DNA of 64,000 nucleotides from Enterovibrio norvegicus FF-33 (lineage in GTDB: Bacteria > Pseudomonadota > Gammaproteobacteria > Enterobacterales > Vibrionaceae), in NCBI RefSeq assembly GCF_000286835.2, contig NZ_AJYD02000038.1, forward strand, positions 1,406,033 through 1,470,032, written 5' to 3'. Made by a program: the position numbers and the translations under genes. Below the pieces are notes generated by a model that saw only the letters and a program-made list of their open reading frames with translations, had not been told where the DNA came from and ran no database searches. Positions 17,960 through 27,001 of this stretch are shown here, in pieces; position 1 is the first letter of the stretch; each line of letters starts with the position of its first letter.

Positions 17960-18984
17960 TCTGATAGGGCACCACTGAACGACATGGCGTTCGCGTTATT
18001 AAGCGTTGCAATACATTCTGAAAGCATAGAGATTGCGATACCTTCTGGCAATGCTGCACCGAGTTGCAAACCGGCAGGGGCGTGTAATTTGCAGGGGAAT
18101 TGTGACAAAGATAACTTTGCAATGGCCAGGACTTCGTCTTTGCGATGAACGGGGCCGAGTAATGCAAGGTAGCGAATGGACGACGTTTTTAGTGCTGAGA
18201 GGACAGAGGCATCGAGTGAAACGCTATGTGTCATCACTATGGCGGCATCAACACCGTACTGTTGACAATATGTATCGAGTAAATCGGCGGATGATCGCAA
18301 AATCTCATCCACATTTCCGAAGTATTCACGACGCGCGTTGGCGGGTCGAGGATCCCAAACTGTCACTTTCCATCCAAGCTGATGGGCAAGGTTCACGAGA
18401 GGTATTGCGTCAAACCCTCCGCCTGCGACCATCAAATGTACGGGTGGCTGAACATAGGTTTTAAGCCATGTTTGTTTGCCTTCTTGCACCTTGCTTGCAA
18501 TTGTTTCTTTATCACTGCGAAGGTGGTGAGCAGCGATGGAAGGAACGAACTGGGCGTCAATTTCATCATCGTTCGTCGGAATTCTCTGAAAATAATGACC
18601 CGATTTTCTCGCGGAGAGATGTTGATACAAGGTGTCTAGCGCAAGGTAATCGTTATTGGCTGAAATTGGGTGCAACATGATATGCACCGTTCCTCCGCAC
18701 CCAATGCCGAGTTGAAAAGAGAGGTCATCTTCATCTTGGCTGTCATAAACCATTGTCATGGGACGACCCGTCGCCATCACTTTCTTGGCATGACGCTGAA
18801 TGTCAGATTCCAAACATCCGCCACTTAACATGCCCAACTGTTGTCCAAAACTGTTGAACAACATCATGGCGCCAGCTTTGCGGTAGCAGGGGCCTTCGGT
18901 TTTGAAGACAGTGCCGAGCACCCACTCGGCATTGTCTTTTTCGGGATACCACTGACTCAACAAATGAAGAAGATGGTTGGACAT
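17956..18984 (-). CDS. xdhC: XdhC-family molybdenum-enzyme maturation factor
   Basis: Cytoplasmic chaperone (342 aa) that sulfurates and delivers the molybdenum cofactor to xanthine-dehydrogenase-family enzymes. The N-terminal XdhC/CoxI domain has GPCYRKAGAMM, MLSGGCLESDI and LGIGCGGTVHIML; the C-terminal Rossmann-like half has VAGGGFDAIPLVNLAHQLG and VWDPRPANAR. ATG 18984 with GGAAG upstream is preferred over 19014. It lies between the large oxidoreductase subunit and the mocA-like gene. Confidence 0.92.
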   Translation of the reverse strand: MSNHLLHLLSQWYPEKDNAEWVLGTVFKTEGPCYRKAGAMMLFNSFGQQLGMLSGGCLESDIQRHAKKVMATGRPMTMVYDSQDEDDLSFQLGIGCGGTVHIMLHPISANNDYLALDTLYQHLSARKSGHYFQRIPTNDDEIDAQFVPSIAAHHLRSDKETIASKVQEGKQTWLKTYVQPPVHLMVAGGGFDAIPLVNLAHQLGWKVTVWDPRPANARREYFGNVDEILRSSADLLDTYCQQYGVDAAIVMTHSVSLDASVLSALKTSSIRYLALLGPVHRKDEVLAIAKLSLSQFPCKLHAPAGLQLGAALPEGIAISMLSECIATLNNANAMSFSGALSE

Positions 18985-19054
18985 GTTTATGCTTCCGTAC
19001 CTTGTTGATGGCAATCGGTAAGTATTCGTTTACTACTGTTCAAGCTACTACGAC

Positions 19055-21253
19055 CTACGACAGTTTCATCGGCAAGTCATAAAGACGTTTCCCCGTAGCG
19101 GCAAACACAGCATTGGCAACAGCCGGCGCAATGGGCGGTGTACCCGGTTCCCCCACACCCGTAGGGGCTTCTGCACATGGCACAATATGCACTTCAATTT
19201 CTGGCATTTGTGTTTCTCTGAGAACCAAATAGTCGTGGAAATTGGATTGCACCACAGCACCGTCTTGTAAGGTGATTTCGCTCATGAGCGCAGGTGACAA
19301 GCCAAAGCCAATACCTCCCTGCATTTGTGCTGTGATGATGTCAGGATTAACAGCCACGCCACAATCAACAGCGCATACCACACGGTCTACCTGAATCTGT
19401 CCATTCTTGACGGTCACTTCGACCACCTGAGCCACGTAACTGTTGAACGACTCGTGAACTGCAACGCCGCGTCCTCGACCTTCAGGTAGTGGCGTTCCCC
19501 AACCCGCTTTTTCAGCGGCGAGTTTGAGCACTCCAAGATGTCTAGGGTGATTTTTGAGTAGTGCCGCTCTGAATTCGACGGGATCTTTGCCTGCTGTATA
19601 AGCGAGTTCGTCAAAGAAAGTCTCTGTGGAAAAGGCGTTGTGGGTATGCCCAACGGATCGCCACCACAAGACTGGAACCGGTGAAGTGACCGTATGAAGC
19701 TGAACTGAAAAATTGGGTATGGCATAAGGAAGTGTTGATGAACCTTCCACTGATGACGCATCAACACCACCATTTACCATAAATTGTTCAAAGGGTGTGC
19801 CTGCAGCAATCGACTGTCCGACAATTCGTTGCTCCCACGCTTCAATGTTTCCATCTGCATCAAGTGACCCACGAATTTTGTGTACATACATAGGGCGGTA
19901 GTAGCCCGCTCTCATGTCGTCTTCGCGAGTCCAAACCAGCTTAATAGGCACATTGGGTAGCTTCTTGGCTATGTGTGCGGCTTCGACAACATAATCTGAC
20001 TTCGGGTTGCCTCGACGACCAAAACTACCACCAGCAAAGAGTGTATTAATGCTGACATTTTGCGGTTTTAGCCCCAACACGGTTGCCACCGAAACTTGGT
20101 CAATGGTTTGAAGTTGTGCGCCGTACCATAGCTCCGCTTTGTCGCTATCTGCAAGGATCACACAGTTCATTGGTTCCATCGGTGCATGGGCGAGGTAAGG
20201 GAAATAATACGTGGCTTCAACCACGGTCTTGGCTTTAGACAGGACCTCCGACGCATCACCATCGTTGCGTGCCGACAGGCCGGGCTTATTCGCCAATGCT
20301 GTATATTCTGCCTTCATTTCTGCTGTGTTTTTCTTGAATGCCGACCTGTCCCATTCGATTGTTAGCTTGTCGCGGCCAACTTTTGCACTCCAGAAATCCG
20401 TGGCAATCACAGCAATGCCGGTGGGAATTTGTACTACATCGACCACGCCCGGTGATTGCTTGGCGGCTGTTGAATCAAACGACACGACTTTTGCATCGAA
20501 CGCTGGAGGGTGTGCCACCAGAGCAGTAAGCATACCTTCAAGCTGGACATCTTGGGTATAAACCGCTGTGCCGTTGCTTTTTCCTTTATCTTTTCGAGGC
20601 GTGCCTGTTTTACCGATAAGGGTAAATTGCTCGGGAGACTTTAATGTTATTTGCTCATCTGTCGGTACATTCTGTAACGCAGCGAGCTCTGCCATTTGAC
20701 CAAAGGTGGCTGATTTCCCAGTGGTTTGATGGGAGATAACGCCTTGGTTGACGACGATTTTATCGATGGGAGCTTCCCATACTTTCGCTGCCGCATTCAC
20801 CAACATGGACCGCGCTTTCGCGCCCGCATATCTCATCTGCATAAAGGAGTTGGCAATAGCAGTACTGCCGCCTGTTCCTTGAACTGGCCCAAATAACAGG
20901 TTGTTGTATTCCTTTGCATTGGCAGGTGCAGCTTCTGTGGTGACTTTTGCCCAATCTGCATCGAGTTCGTCCGCTACAATCGTGGCTAAACCTGTTGTCA
21001 CGCCTTGCCCCATATCGAGATGTTTGATGACAATGGTGACGGTGTCATCTGCACCAATGCGAACAAAGGCGTTAGGTGAGAAAGGCGCTCCTGCCGTTTC
21101 TGACGCTTTTGCAGCGATACTCGGTAAATGAATGCCCAGTGTGAGTCCTGCACCTGCCGTTGTCAGCAGTTTGATAAAGCCGCGGCGGCTGGTGCCTTCT
21201 TCGTGACCGCTTTCTGTCTTAAGAGGGTCATATCCTTTAAGGTAATCTCTCAT
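19055..21253 (-). CDS. Molybdopterin-binding large subunit, isoquinoline/aldehyde oxidoreductase type (IorB-like)
   Basis: Catalytic subunit (732 aa) of a molybdenum hydroxylase. A twin-arginine signal is near the start ([21 protein letters not shown]), so the folded enzyme is probably exported to the periplasm. Molybdopterin motifs include [12 protein letters not shown] and the C-terminal [19 protein letters not shown], which holds the catalytic Glu. The large size without an FAD domain fits the two-subunit IorAB type that passes electrons to a cytochrome. The start at 21253 follows GAGGT and comes one base after the small-subunit stop; 21268 is an alternative. Substrate unknown. Confidence 0.92.
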   Translation of the reverse strand: MRDYLKGYDPLKTESGHEEGTSRRGFIKLLTTAGAGLTLGIHLPSIAAKASETAGAPFSPNAFVRIGADDTVTIVIKHLDMGQGVTTGLATIVADELDADWAKVTTEAAPANAKEYNNLLFGPVQGTGGSTAIANSFMQMRYAGAKARSMLVNAAAKVWEAPIDKIVVNQGVISHQTTGKSATFGQMAELAALQNVPTDEQITLKSPEQFTLIGKTGTPRKDKGKSNGTAVYTQDVQLEGMLTALVAHPPAFDAKVVSFDSTAAKQSPGVVDVVQIPTGIAVIATDFWSAKVGRDKLTIEWDRSAFKKNTAEMKAEYTALANKPGLSARNDGDASEVLSKAKTVVEATYYFPYLAHAPMEPMNCVILADSDKAELWYGAQLQTIDQVSVATVLGLKPQNVSINTLFAGGSFGRRGNPKSDYVVEAAHIAKKLPNVPIKLVWTREDDMRAGYYRPMYVHKIRGSLDADGNIEAWEQRIVGQSIAAGTPFEQFMVNGGVDASSVEGSSTLPYAIPNFSVQLHTVTSPVPVLWWRSVGHTHNAFSTETFFDELAYTAGKDPVEFRAALLKNHPRHLGVLKLAAEKAGWGTPLPEGRGRGVAVHESFNSYVAQVVEVTVKNGQIQVDRVVCAVDCGVAVNPDIITAQMQGGIGFGLSPALMSEITLQDGAVVQSNFHDYLVLRETQMPEIEVHIVPCAEAPTGVGEPGTPPIAPAVANAVFAATGKRLYDLPMKLS

Positions 21254-21254
21254 G

Positions 21255-21722
21255 TTATGCGACCTCATTTAGCGCGGTAGCCGCATCTTTAATTGCTTGG
21301 CGGATACGCACATAGGTTGCACAGCGGCAGATGTTTCCGGACATGGCAGCGTCAATGTCTGCATCTGACGGAGAGGCGTTGTTGGCAAGAAGTGCGCTAG
21401 CAGCCATGATTTGCCCTGACTGGCAGTATCCACATTGAGGCACTTCCAACTTTTCCCACGCGGCTTGAATAAGATCCGCAGCCTTTGATTCAATACCTTC
21501 GATGGTCGTGATTTGTTGACCAACAACGGCTGAAATAGGGGTAACACATGAACGTATAGGCTGGCCTGCCATATGCACAGTGCAAGCGCCACATTGCGCT
21601 AATCCACAGCCAAACTTTGTACCCGTGAGTTGTAGATTATCGCGAATAGCCCAAAGCAATGGTGTATCGGCGGGAATATCGAGATTGTAATCTTGTCCGT
21701 TGATATTGACGGAAACGGCCAT
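21255..21722 (-). CDS. [2Fe-2S] small subunit, IorA-like
   Basis: Iron-sulfur subunit (155 aa) of the molybdenum hydroxylase. The plant-type cluster is bound by CGLAQCGACTVHM, the second cluster by CGYCQSGQIM and NICRCATY. It has no signal peptide of its own and is expected to ride out with the Tat-signal large subunit. First gene of the operon; the AraC-type regulator is divergent from it across 271 bases. Confidence 0.95.
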   Translation of the reverse strand: MAVSVNINGQDYNLDIPADTPLLWAIRDNLQLTGTKFGCGLAQCGACTVHMAGQPIRSCVTPISAVVGQQITTIEGIESKAADLIQAAWEKLEVPQCGYCQSGQIMAASALLANNASPSDADIDAAMSGNICRCATYVRIRQAIKDAATALNEVA

Positions 21723-21916
21723 GGTTATCTCCTTCCTAGGGTCGGCAGCGTTGTTCTTTTTCCTTTGAGAGGAACGGGGAAGTCTATTTATCGTTTGTCA
21801 CTATGGCTGCCGTTTGTTCTTTTTGTTATCGAGATGTTCCAAAGTTCTTGCCTAAAACTACGAGTTATCGCTTTGGTTTCACATTAGATGCATCTTAAGT
21901 GTCATAATTGTCCGGC

Positions 21917-21975
21917 TATACCCAAACAACCTCAAAGGTGAACTCAACCCTACAACGTGAGGTTGTTTGGGTATA
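21917..21975. repeat. Perfect 18-bp inverted repeat upstream of the AraC-type gene
   Basis: TATACCCAAACAACCTCA at 21917-21934 and its exact complement at 21958-21975, separated by 23 bases. It sits between the divergent iorA-like and AraC-type genes, ending just before the ribosome-binding site of the latter. It may be an operator, an RNA hairpin in the 5' leader, or a small mobile palindrome: an almost identical half (17/18) occurs at 51124-51141. Confidence 0.9.
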
Positions 21976-21993
21976 TCAGGAGTAGAAGCACTT

Positions 21994-22881
21994 ATGGAAT
22001 TCACATCGTCACTGGCGAAACAAGTCGTTGCAAAGATGGGCAGCGAAGGCTGTCACCTCACGGCTATTGATGGGCTGAAACTGTATTCGTGTTCGTCAAA
22101 TATCCCGTTGATCCCGCTTGTCCTTCAGCCAACGATTTGTTTTGTGTTACAAGGACAGAAGCGTGTAACGACAGGAAAGTCATCGTATATTTACGACACA
22201 CACACTTACCTCATCAATTCAGTGACGCGACCAGTTGAAGCCAGCCTATCGGAAGTAAGCAAAGATAAGCCTTATGTAGGACTAAGCTTGGCGATTGACC
22301 AGCATTTGGTCGGACAGTTAATGATGGAAATGGCGCCCTGGCAGCGTGACTCAATCAATGAACAACAAATGGCACTGACGCAATCAACAAGGTTAACGGC
22401 ATCAATTGCTGACCTAATTAGTCGTTTGGTGGACACACTGGATAACCCCATGGATCAGCAGATTTTGGCAGATTCTTTGCGTCGAGAACTGTATTACCAG
22501 GTGTTGAAAGGCCCATGCGGCGGTTTACTGCGAAACAGCGTGAGTAATCATGCAGGGGCTAATCGCATCGCCCCAGTAGTACATTATCTTGAACAGAATT
22601 TTGAGCGTAATCTTGATATTGAAGAAATAGCGAGTGTCGCGGGTATGAGCTCGTCGACACTGCATGAACATTTCAGAAAAGTGACGTCAGTGTCACCGAT
22701 TCAGTATGTGAAATCATTAAGGCTGCACAAAGCGCGGTCAATGCTTTCATCCGGATTTCAAGTCGCGGAAGTGTGTTATGGGGTGGGGTATAGCAGCCCT
22801 TCTCAGTTCAGCCGAGAATTTAAACGCTATTTTGGGTTCACACCGAGCGAATCGCGATCGTCCGTCAGCACGTTAAGCTGA
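21994..22881 (+). CDS. AraC-family transcriptional regulator
   Basis: A 295-residue regulator. The N-terminal half matches the AraC-type N-terminal domain (PLVLQPTICFVLQGQKRV, then YLINSVTRPVEA), and the C-terminal half has the two helix-turn-helix units (DIEEIASVAGMSSSTLHEHFRKVT and QVAEVCYGVGYSSPSQFSREFKRYFG). ATG 21994 after TCAGGAG is the chosen start. Divergent orientation suggests it controls the molybdenum hydroxylase operon; the inducer may be an aldehyde or related substrate, as for other regulators of this subgroup. This link is inference. Confidence 0.9.
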   Translation: MEFTSSLAKQVVAKMGSEGCHLTAIDGLKLYSCSSNIPLIPLVLQPTICFVLQGQKRVTTGKSSYIYDTHTYLINSVTRPVEASLSEVSKDKPYVGLSLAIDQHLVGQLMMEMAPWQRDSINEQQMALTQSTRLTASIADLISRLVDTLDNPMDQQILADSLRRELYYQVLKGPCGGLLRNSVSNHAGANRIAPVVHYLEQNFERNLDIEEIASVAGMSSSTLHEHFRKVTSVSPIQYVKSLRLHKARSMLSSGFQVAEVCYGVGYSSPSQFSREFKRYFGFTPSESRSSVSTLS

Positions 22882-22986
22882 CTCCCCAAAAAAAACGGCG
22901 GCGTTGACCAACTACACCGATACTATCTCGCTAAATTCGCACTGTGGCTTATTTGGTGATTCCGTTGTGGACAGATGTTTTATCGA

Positions 22987-23538
22987 CTAAAACTCGAACC
23001 TGACATTAAAATAAAATTGTTCTTTATAAAGACCATTAGCGCGATAGCTCGCACCGATTGATAGCGCATCGGTTGAGTGGAAACGTCCGCCTATTTCAAC
23101 AATACTGCGTGTGTCATCAGAATCAAAGGCGACCTGACCGACAACCGCATTTGCCTCAATTTGTGGCAGTATCCATGCTCTCAAGCCCACGTTTACGCCA
23201 TACGCAAGCTCGCCGAAATCGTGTTTATCATCTTGCGGAAATTTCACTGAATAGATGCGAGCGTCGCCATGAACATCGACAAAACCGTTGATTGGCGCAT
23301 GAAAGCCAGCACCGCCCGAAGCGATCCAGTCCCCTTCAAATTGACTACTTCCGTTCACCACAAAGTGCGCGCCGTCCATAAAGGCTATTCTGCCCGTTGC
23401 AGCTAACCCTGATGGGTTTCCGGTAAAACCAATTTCTAGATTGGTGTAGTTAAAGTTAGTCGCCATTGTTGATGCAGATAATAGGCTCATCAGCATCACA
23501 ACCCATTGTAGGGTTTTTATTTTTTTGAATATTTTCAC
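22987..23538 (-). CDS. Small outer-membrane beta-barrel protein (YfaZ-like)
   Basis: A 183-residue protein with a signal peptide (cleavage near ASTMA) followed by alternating amphipathic strands such as AHFVVNGSSQFEG and GVNVGLRAWI, ending in FYFNVRFEF with the terminal Phe typical of Bam-assembled outer-membrane proteins. The start YTNLEIGF resembles the YfaZ family. Single gene; role unknown. Confidence 0.65.
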   Translation of the reverse strand: MKIFKKIKTLQWVVMLMSLLSASTMATNFNYTNLEIGFTGNPSGLAATGRIAFMDGAHFVVNGSSQFEGDWIASGGAGFHAPINGFVDVHGDARIYSVKFPQDDKHDFGELAYGVNVGLRAWILPQIEANAVVGQVAFDSDDTRSIVEIGGRFHSTDALSIGASYRANGLYKEQFYFNVRFEF

Positions 23539-23747
23539 AGCATTCCCTGCCTTGTTTACAATTTTTACACTTTTGAGAGTGTATGAGTTGCTGGTCTAAA
23601 ACTTTAGTGATGATTCAAATAACTTTGACCATGATTGCAAACAATTTCTTAGCAACGGATTGCGTTGGCATTTTTCTGCAAACAGTGTGATATCTTTGCA
23701 TTCCTCGTCGGCGATATTGATGTGCCGAAAAACTATTAGGTCTTTTC

Positions 23748-25205
23748 ATGCTTCCAACTTCTAAAGCGCTCATGGTGCAAGGCACAACATCCGATGCTGG
23801 GAAAAGTGTTCTTGTCGCCGGACTAGGTCGTGTACTTTTACGCCGTGGTATTGCTGTTGCGCCTTTTAAACCACAAAACATGGCGCTCAACAGCGCAGTC
23901 ACCTCCGATGGCGGCGAAATTGGCCGCGCTCAGGCGTTTCAAGCATTAGCTTGTGGTGTAGAGCCCACGGTGCACATGAATCCGATACTGCTAAAGCCTA
24001 ACTCCGATTGTGGCGCACAAATTATTGTGCAAGGCAAAGCGGGTGAATCCATGAACGCGATTGGCTTTAAATCTTATAAGCAATTCGCCATGAAGCCTGT
24101 GATGGAATCTTTTTCTATTCTTCAACAGCAATTTGAATGTGTGCTGATTGAAGGAGCAGGTAGCCCAGCCGAAGTAAACCTTCGGGAGAATGACATCGCG
24201 AATATGGGGTTTGCTGAAGAAGCAGATGTGCCAGTGATTATTGTTGCTGATATCGACAGAGGCGGCGTGTTCGCGCACTTGGTTGGAACATTGGACTGTC
24301 TCTCCCAATCTGAGCGAGATCGTGTGATTGGTTTTGTTATCAATCGCTTCCGCGGAGACATTTCTTTACTTGAACCAGGGCTTGATTGGTTAGAAGAGAA
24401 AACGGGCAAACCCGTGATTGGCGTCGTGCCTTATCTTCAGGGTTTGATGCTTGATGCAGAAGATGCCATTGATGTCACTCAGGTTACTTTGGACACTGAT
24501 AAAACCCTTAACGTTGTGGTACCTGTAGTACCCCGCATCAGTAACCACACAGATTTCGATGCACTTCGGATTCACCCTCAAGTGAATTTGCAATTTGCTG
24601 CGCCGGGCAAGCCTTTACCTACGTGTGACCTCATCATTCTTCCAGGAAGTAAAAGTGTCATTTCAGATTTGGCATCATTGCGCGAATACGGCTGGGATGA
24701 ACAAATTACCAAGCACCTGCGATATGGCGGTAAAGTGATGGGGATTTGTGGAGGATATCAGATGCTTGGCAAGATGCTTGAAGATCCCCACGGTATTGAA
24801 GGAACAATTTTACGCGCTGAAGGACTCGGCTATCTAAACACTCACACCATTATTGAGCGTGAAAAAGTACTGACGCGTTGCAAAGGACAATTACGTCTCT
24901 GTGGTAAAACAGCCCCCGTTTTTGGATATGAAATACATATGGGTATCACAGACTCCGCTGGGGAGCACTTGATCTCATCAGAAAATGGTCTCGACGGGTT
25001 GATTAATCAAGATAATAACGTGCTTGGTACCTACTGGCATGGGCTGTTTGATTCGCCAGAAGCCTGCTCATTGCTTCTGGAATGGGCAGGGCTAGGCGAT
25101 GCGAAACGGGTTAGCCTGGAAGACGAAAGAGAGAGGAGTCTCAATGTGTTAGCGGATGCGTTGGAAACATCACTCGATCTTGAAAAGCTATGGCCGACTC
25201 GCTAA
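23748..25205 (+). CDS. cobQ: Cobyric acid synthase
   Basis: Glutamine-dependent amidase (485 aa) that converts adenosylcobyrinic acid a,c-diamide to cobyric acid in B12 synthesis or salvage. The ATP-binding N-terminal half has [16 protein letters not shown] and [11 protein letters not shown]; the amidotransferase half has [11 protein letters not shown], the nucleophile Cys in [10 protein letters not shown] and the His in [11 protein letters not shown]. It stands alone, without other cob genes, and no cobalamin riboswitch was seen upstream. Confidence 0.95.
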   Translation: MLPTSKALMVQGTTSDAGKSVLVAGLGRVLLRRGIAVAPFKPQNMALNSAVTSDGGEIGRAQAFQALACGVEPTVHMNPILLKPNSDCGAQIIVQGKAGESMNAIGFKSYKQFAMKPVMESFSILQQQFECVLIEGAGSPAEVNLRENDIANMGFAEEADVPVIIVADIDRGGVFAHLVGTLDCLSQSERDRVIGFVINRFRGDISLLEPGLDWLEEKTGKPVIGVVPYLQGLMLDAEDAIDVTQVTLDTDKTLNVVVPVVPRISNHTDFDALRIHPQVNLQFAAPGKPLPTCDLIILPGSKSVISDLASLREYGWDEQITKHLRYGGKVMGICGGYQMLGKMLEDPHGIEGTILRAEGLGYLNTHTIIEREKVLTRCKGQLRLCGKTAPVFGYEIHMGITDSAGEHLISSENGLDGLINQDNNVLGTYWHGLFDSPEACSLLLEWAGLGDAKRVSLEDERERSLNVLADALETSLDLEKLWPTR

Positions 25206-25294
25206 TCATCATGACTAGGTAAGCAATCAAAGCTTCCTTTAGCACATATATTTCCTCAGTCAATGTTGTAAGTGCATAAAAAAATCTATATATC

Positions 25295-25312
25295 TGTAAA
25301 ATTAGGTTTGCA
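25295..25312 (+). promoter_or_regulatory. TyrR-like box upstream of aroG
   Basis: TGTAAA-ATTAGG-TTTGCA, one mismatch from the TyrR consensus TGTAAA-N6-TTTACA, about 100 bases before the aroG start. TyrR controls DAHP synthase genes in enterics, so repression by aromatic amino acids is likely. Confidence 0.6.
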
Positions 25313-25412
25313 CTCTGTGTGGAATGGCGATAAGTTAACAATCAATATGTAGGGAAACACATTGCTTAACCTCTTTGTAGGAGCAATGGTTAGTGAGCAG
25401 CAAGGTGAAATA

Positions 25413-26477
25413 ATGAGCATTTATAAAACAGACGACGTACGAATTAGCAACATTAAAGAACTCCTGCCACCTGTGGCAATTCTGGAGAAGTATTCAGCCA
25501 CTGAAAAGGCGTCTGAAACGGTATTTAATGCTCGTCAAGCTATCCACAATATTCTGAATGACAACGATGATCGTCTTTTGGTTATCATCGGTCCTTGTTC
25601 AATTCACGACACAGAAGCTGCCGTTGAATATGCGAAGAAGCTAAAAGCGCTTCGTGACCAACATGCAGACAAACTTGAAGTCGTGATGCGTGTATATTTC
25701 GAAAAACCACGTACGACTGTTGGCTGGAAGGGGTTGATCAACGACCCGTACATGGATAACAGCTTCCAGCTCAATGACGGTTTACGAATTGGTCGTAAAT
25801 TGCTGCTTGATATTACCGATATGGGATTGCCAACGGCAGGCGAGTTCCTTGATATGATCACGCCACAGTACATGGGCGATTTGATCAGTTGGGGTGCAAT
25901 TGGTGCGCGTACTACAGAATCTCAAGTACACCGCGAGCTATCGTCAGGTTTGTCTTGTCCTGTTGGTTTTAAAAACGGTACCGATGGCAACATAAAAATT
26001 GCAACGGATGCGATTCGTTCCGCGGAATCTCCGCACCATTTCTTGTCAGTGACCAAATATGGTCATTCAGCGATTGTTGAAACGGCCGGCAATGATGATT
26101 GCCATATTATTCTTCGTGGTGGTAAAGAGCCAAACTATTCAGCAGAGCACGTTGCAGCGATAACCGAGCAGCTGGATGCAGCAAAACTGCGCAACAAATT
26201 GATGATTGATTTCAGTCATGCAAACAGCAGCAAAGACTTCAAACGCCAAGTTGTTGTCGCTGACGATGTTGCAAACCAAGTGGCTGGCGGAAACGATGCT
26301 ATCTTTGGTGTGATGATTGAAAGCCACCTTGTTGAAGGTCGCCAAGATCTTGTTGAAGGAAAAGCGCCTGTGTACGGTCAGAGCATTACCGATGCATGTA
26401 TTGGCTGGCCTGATACAGAGCAAGTGCTTCAGCGTCTGGCTGATGCAGTTCAAGAGCGTCGAGCAAGCAAAAGCTAA
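25413..26477 (+). CDS. aroG: 3-deoxy-7-phosphoheptulonate synthase, AroG type
   Basis: First enzyme of aromatic amino-acid synthesis (354 aa), joining phosphoenolpyruvate and erythrose 4-phosphate. The sequence follows E. coli AroG almost throughout: IKELLPPVAILEKY, IGPCSIHD, KPRTTVGWKGLINDP, GARTTESQVHRELASGL-type segment and DFSHANSSK with the metal ligands. It should be phenylalanine-sensitive like AroG, though the effector was not proven from residues. ATG 25413 after AAGGTGA gives the standard N-terminus; an upstream ATG at 25386 and an alternative at 25362 would add a tail not found in the family. Confidence 0.96.
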   Translation: MSIYKTDDVRISNIKELLPPVAILEKYSATEKASETVFNARQAIHNILNDNDDRLLVIIGPCSIHDTEAAVEYAKKLKALRDQHADKLEVVMRVYFEKPRTTVGWKGLINDPYMDNSFQLNDGLRIGRKLLLDITDMGLPTAGEFLDMITPQYMGDLISWGAIGARTTESQVHRELSSGLSCPVGFKNGTDGNIKIATDAIRSAESPHHFLSVTKYGHSAIVETAGNDDCHIILRGGKEPNYSAEHVAAITEQLDAAKLRNKLMIDFSHANSSKDFKRQVVVADDVANQVAGGNDAIFGVMIESHLVEGRQDLVEGKAPVYGQSITDACIGWPDTEQVLQRLADAVQERRASKS

Positions 26478-26507
26478 CGTCTAGAAATTCCTTGATAAAT
26501 GAACATC

Positions 26508-26537
26508 AAAGCCAGTGGGGTCCCACTGGCTTTTTTC
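26508..26537 (+). terminator. Terminator of aroG
   Basis: Inverted repeat AAAGCCAGTGGG / CCCACTGGCTTTTTT, 30 bases after the aroG stop, with a T-run. Confidence 0.85.
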
Positions 26538-26587
26538 TTTTTCTTTTCTGCCATCCCAGCAGTTTGTTTGAAAACAGGCGTTATTTT

Positions 26588-26601
26588 AGAAAGCGCTTTC
26601 T
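26588..26601. promoter_or_regulatory. LacI-family-type operator, copy 1
   Basis: AGAAAGCGCTTTCT, a perfect 14-base palindrome with the central CG typical of LacI-family operators. Located about 400 bases upstream of the sugar symporter gene. Confidence 0.6.
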
Positions 26602-27001
26602 TTGCATAAATGTGAATGGAAGGTCTTATCGAGATGCATTGGTGAAAATGAATAAGTCGTTGAATAAAAAAATAATCTGAAATATTCATATGCGTAGGCG
26701 TACATTATTTTTTGTGTCTCCTAATCGATACATCGTTACATTCATCCGCAAATATTTGTATGTCACATCACTTATAGGAAATATACCAAATTCACCCATC
26801 TATTCAGATGATAATCTCGCCAATAGTCTATTTTTAATAATAATCACAATGGAAGCTTCTGTTGGTGACATATAGAACCAAAGAAAGCGCTTTCAAAATG
26901 ATATTTAATAGGCATGTGTTCTTGATGGGTGATTTGATGTATCTCGCAACACTTGGTTAGTATTGCAATACCAAATTCACAATCGGTTAACAAGTAGAGC
27001 G
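26602..27001. other. A+T-rich upstream region of the sugar symporter
   Basis: About 400 bases without a convincing gene. A 61-codon frame (26690-26875) lacks a ribosome-binding site and any family resemblance. The region is flanked by the two operator-like palindromes and probably contains the symporter promoter near 26900-26970. Confidence 0.5.
26883..26894. promoter_or_regulatory. LacI-family-type operator, copy 2
   Basis: GAAAGCGCTTTC, identical in its 12-base core to the site at 26589, about 107 bases upstream of the symporter start. Two spaced copies would suit looping by a tetrameric repressor. Confidence 0.65.

Noticed and set aside
23539..23747. Cobalamin riboswitch before cobQ
   Set aside because: The conserved B12-box sequence and surrounding helices were not found in the 209-base upstream region.
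26690..26875. 61-codon frame upstream of the sugar symporter
   Set aside because: No ribosome-binding site or recognisable family; A+T-rich intergenic DNA between operator-like sites.
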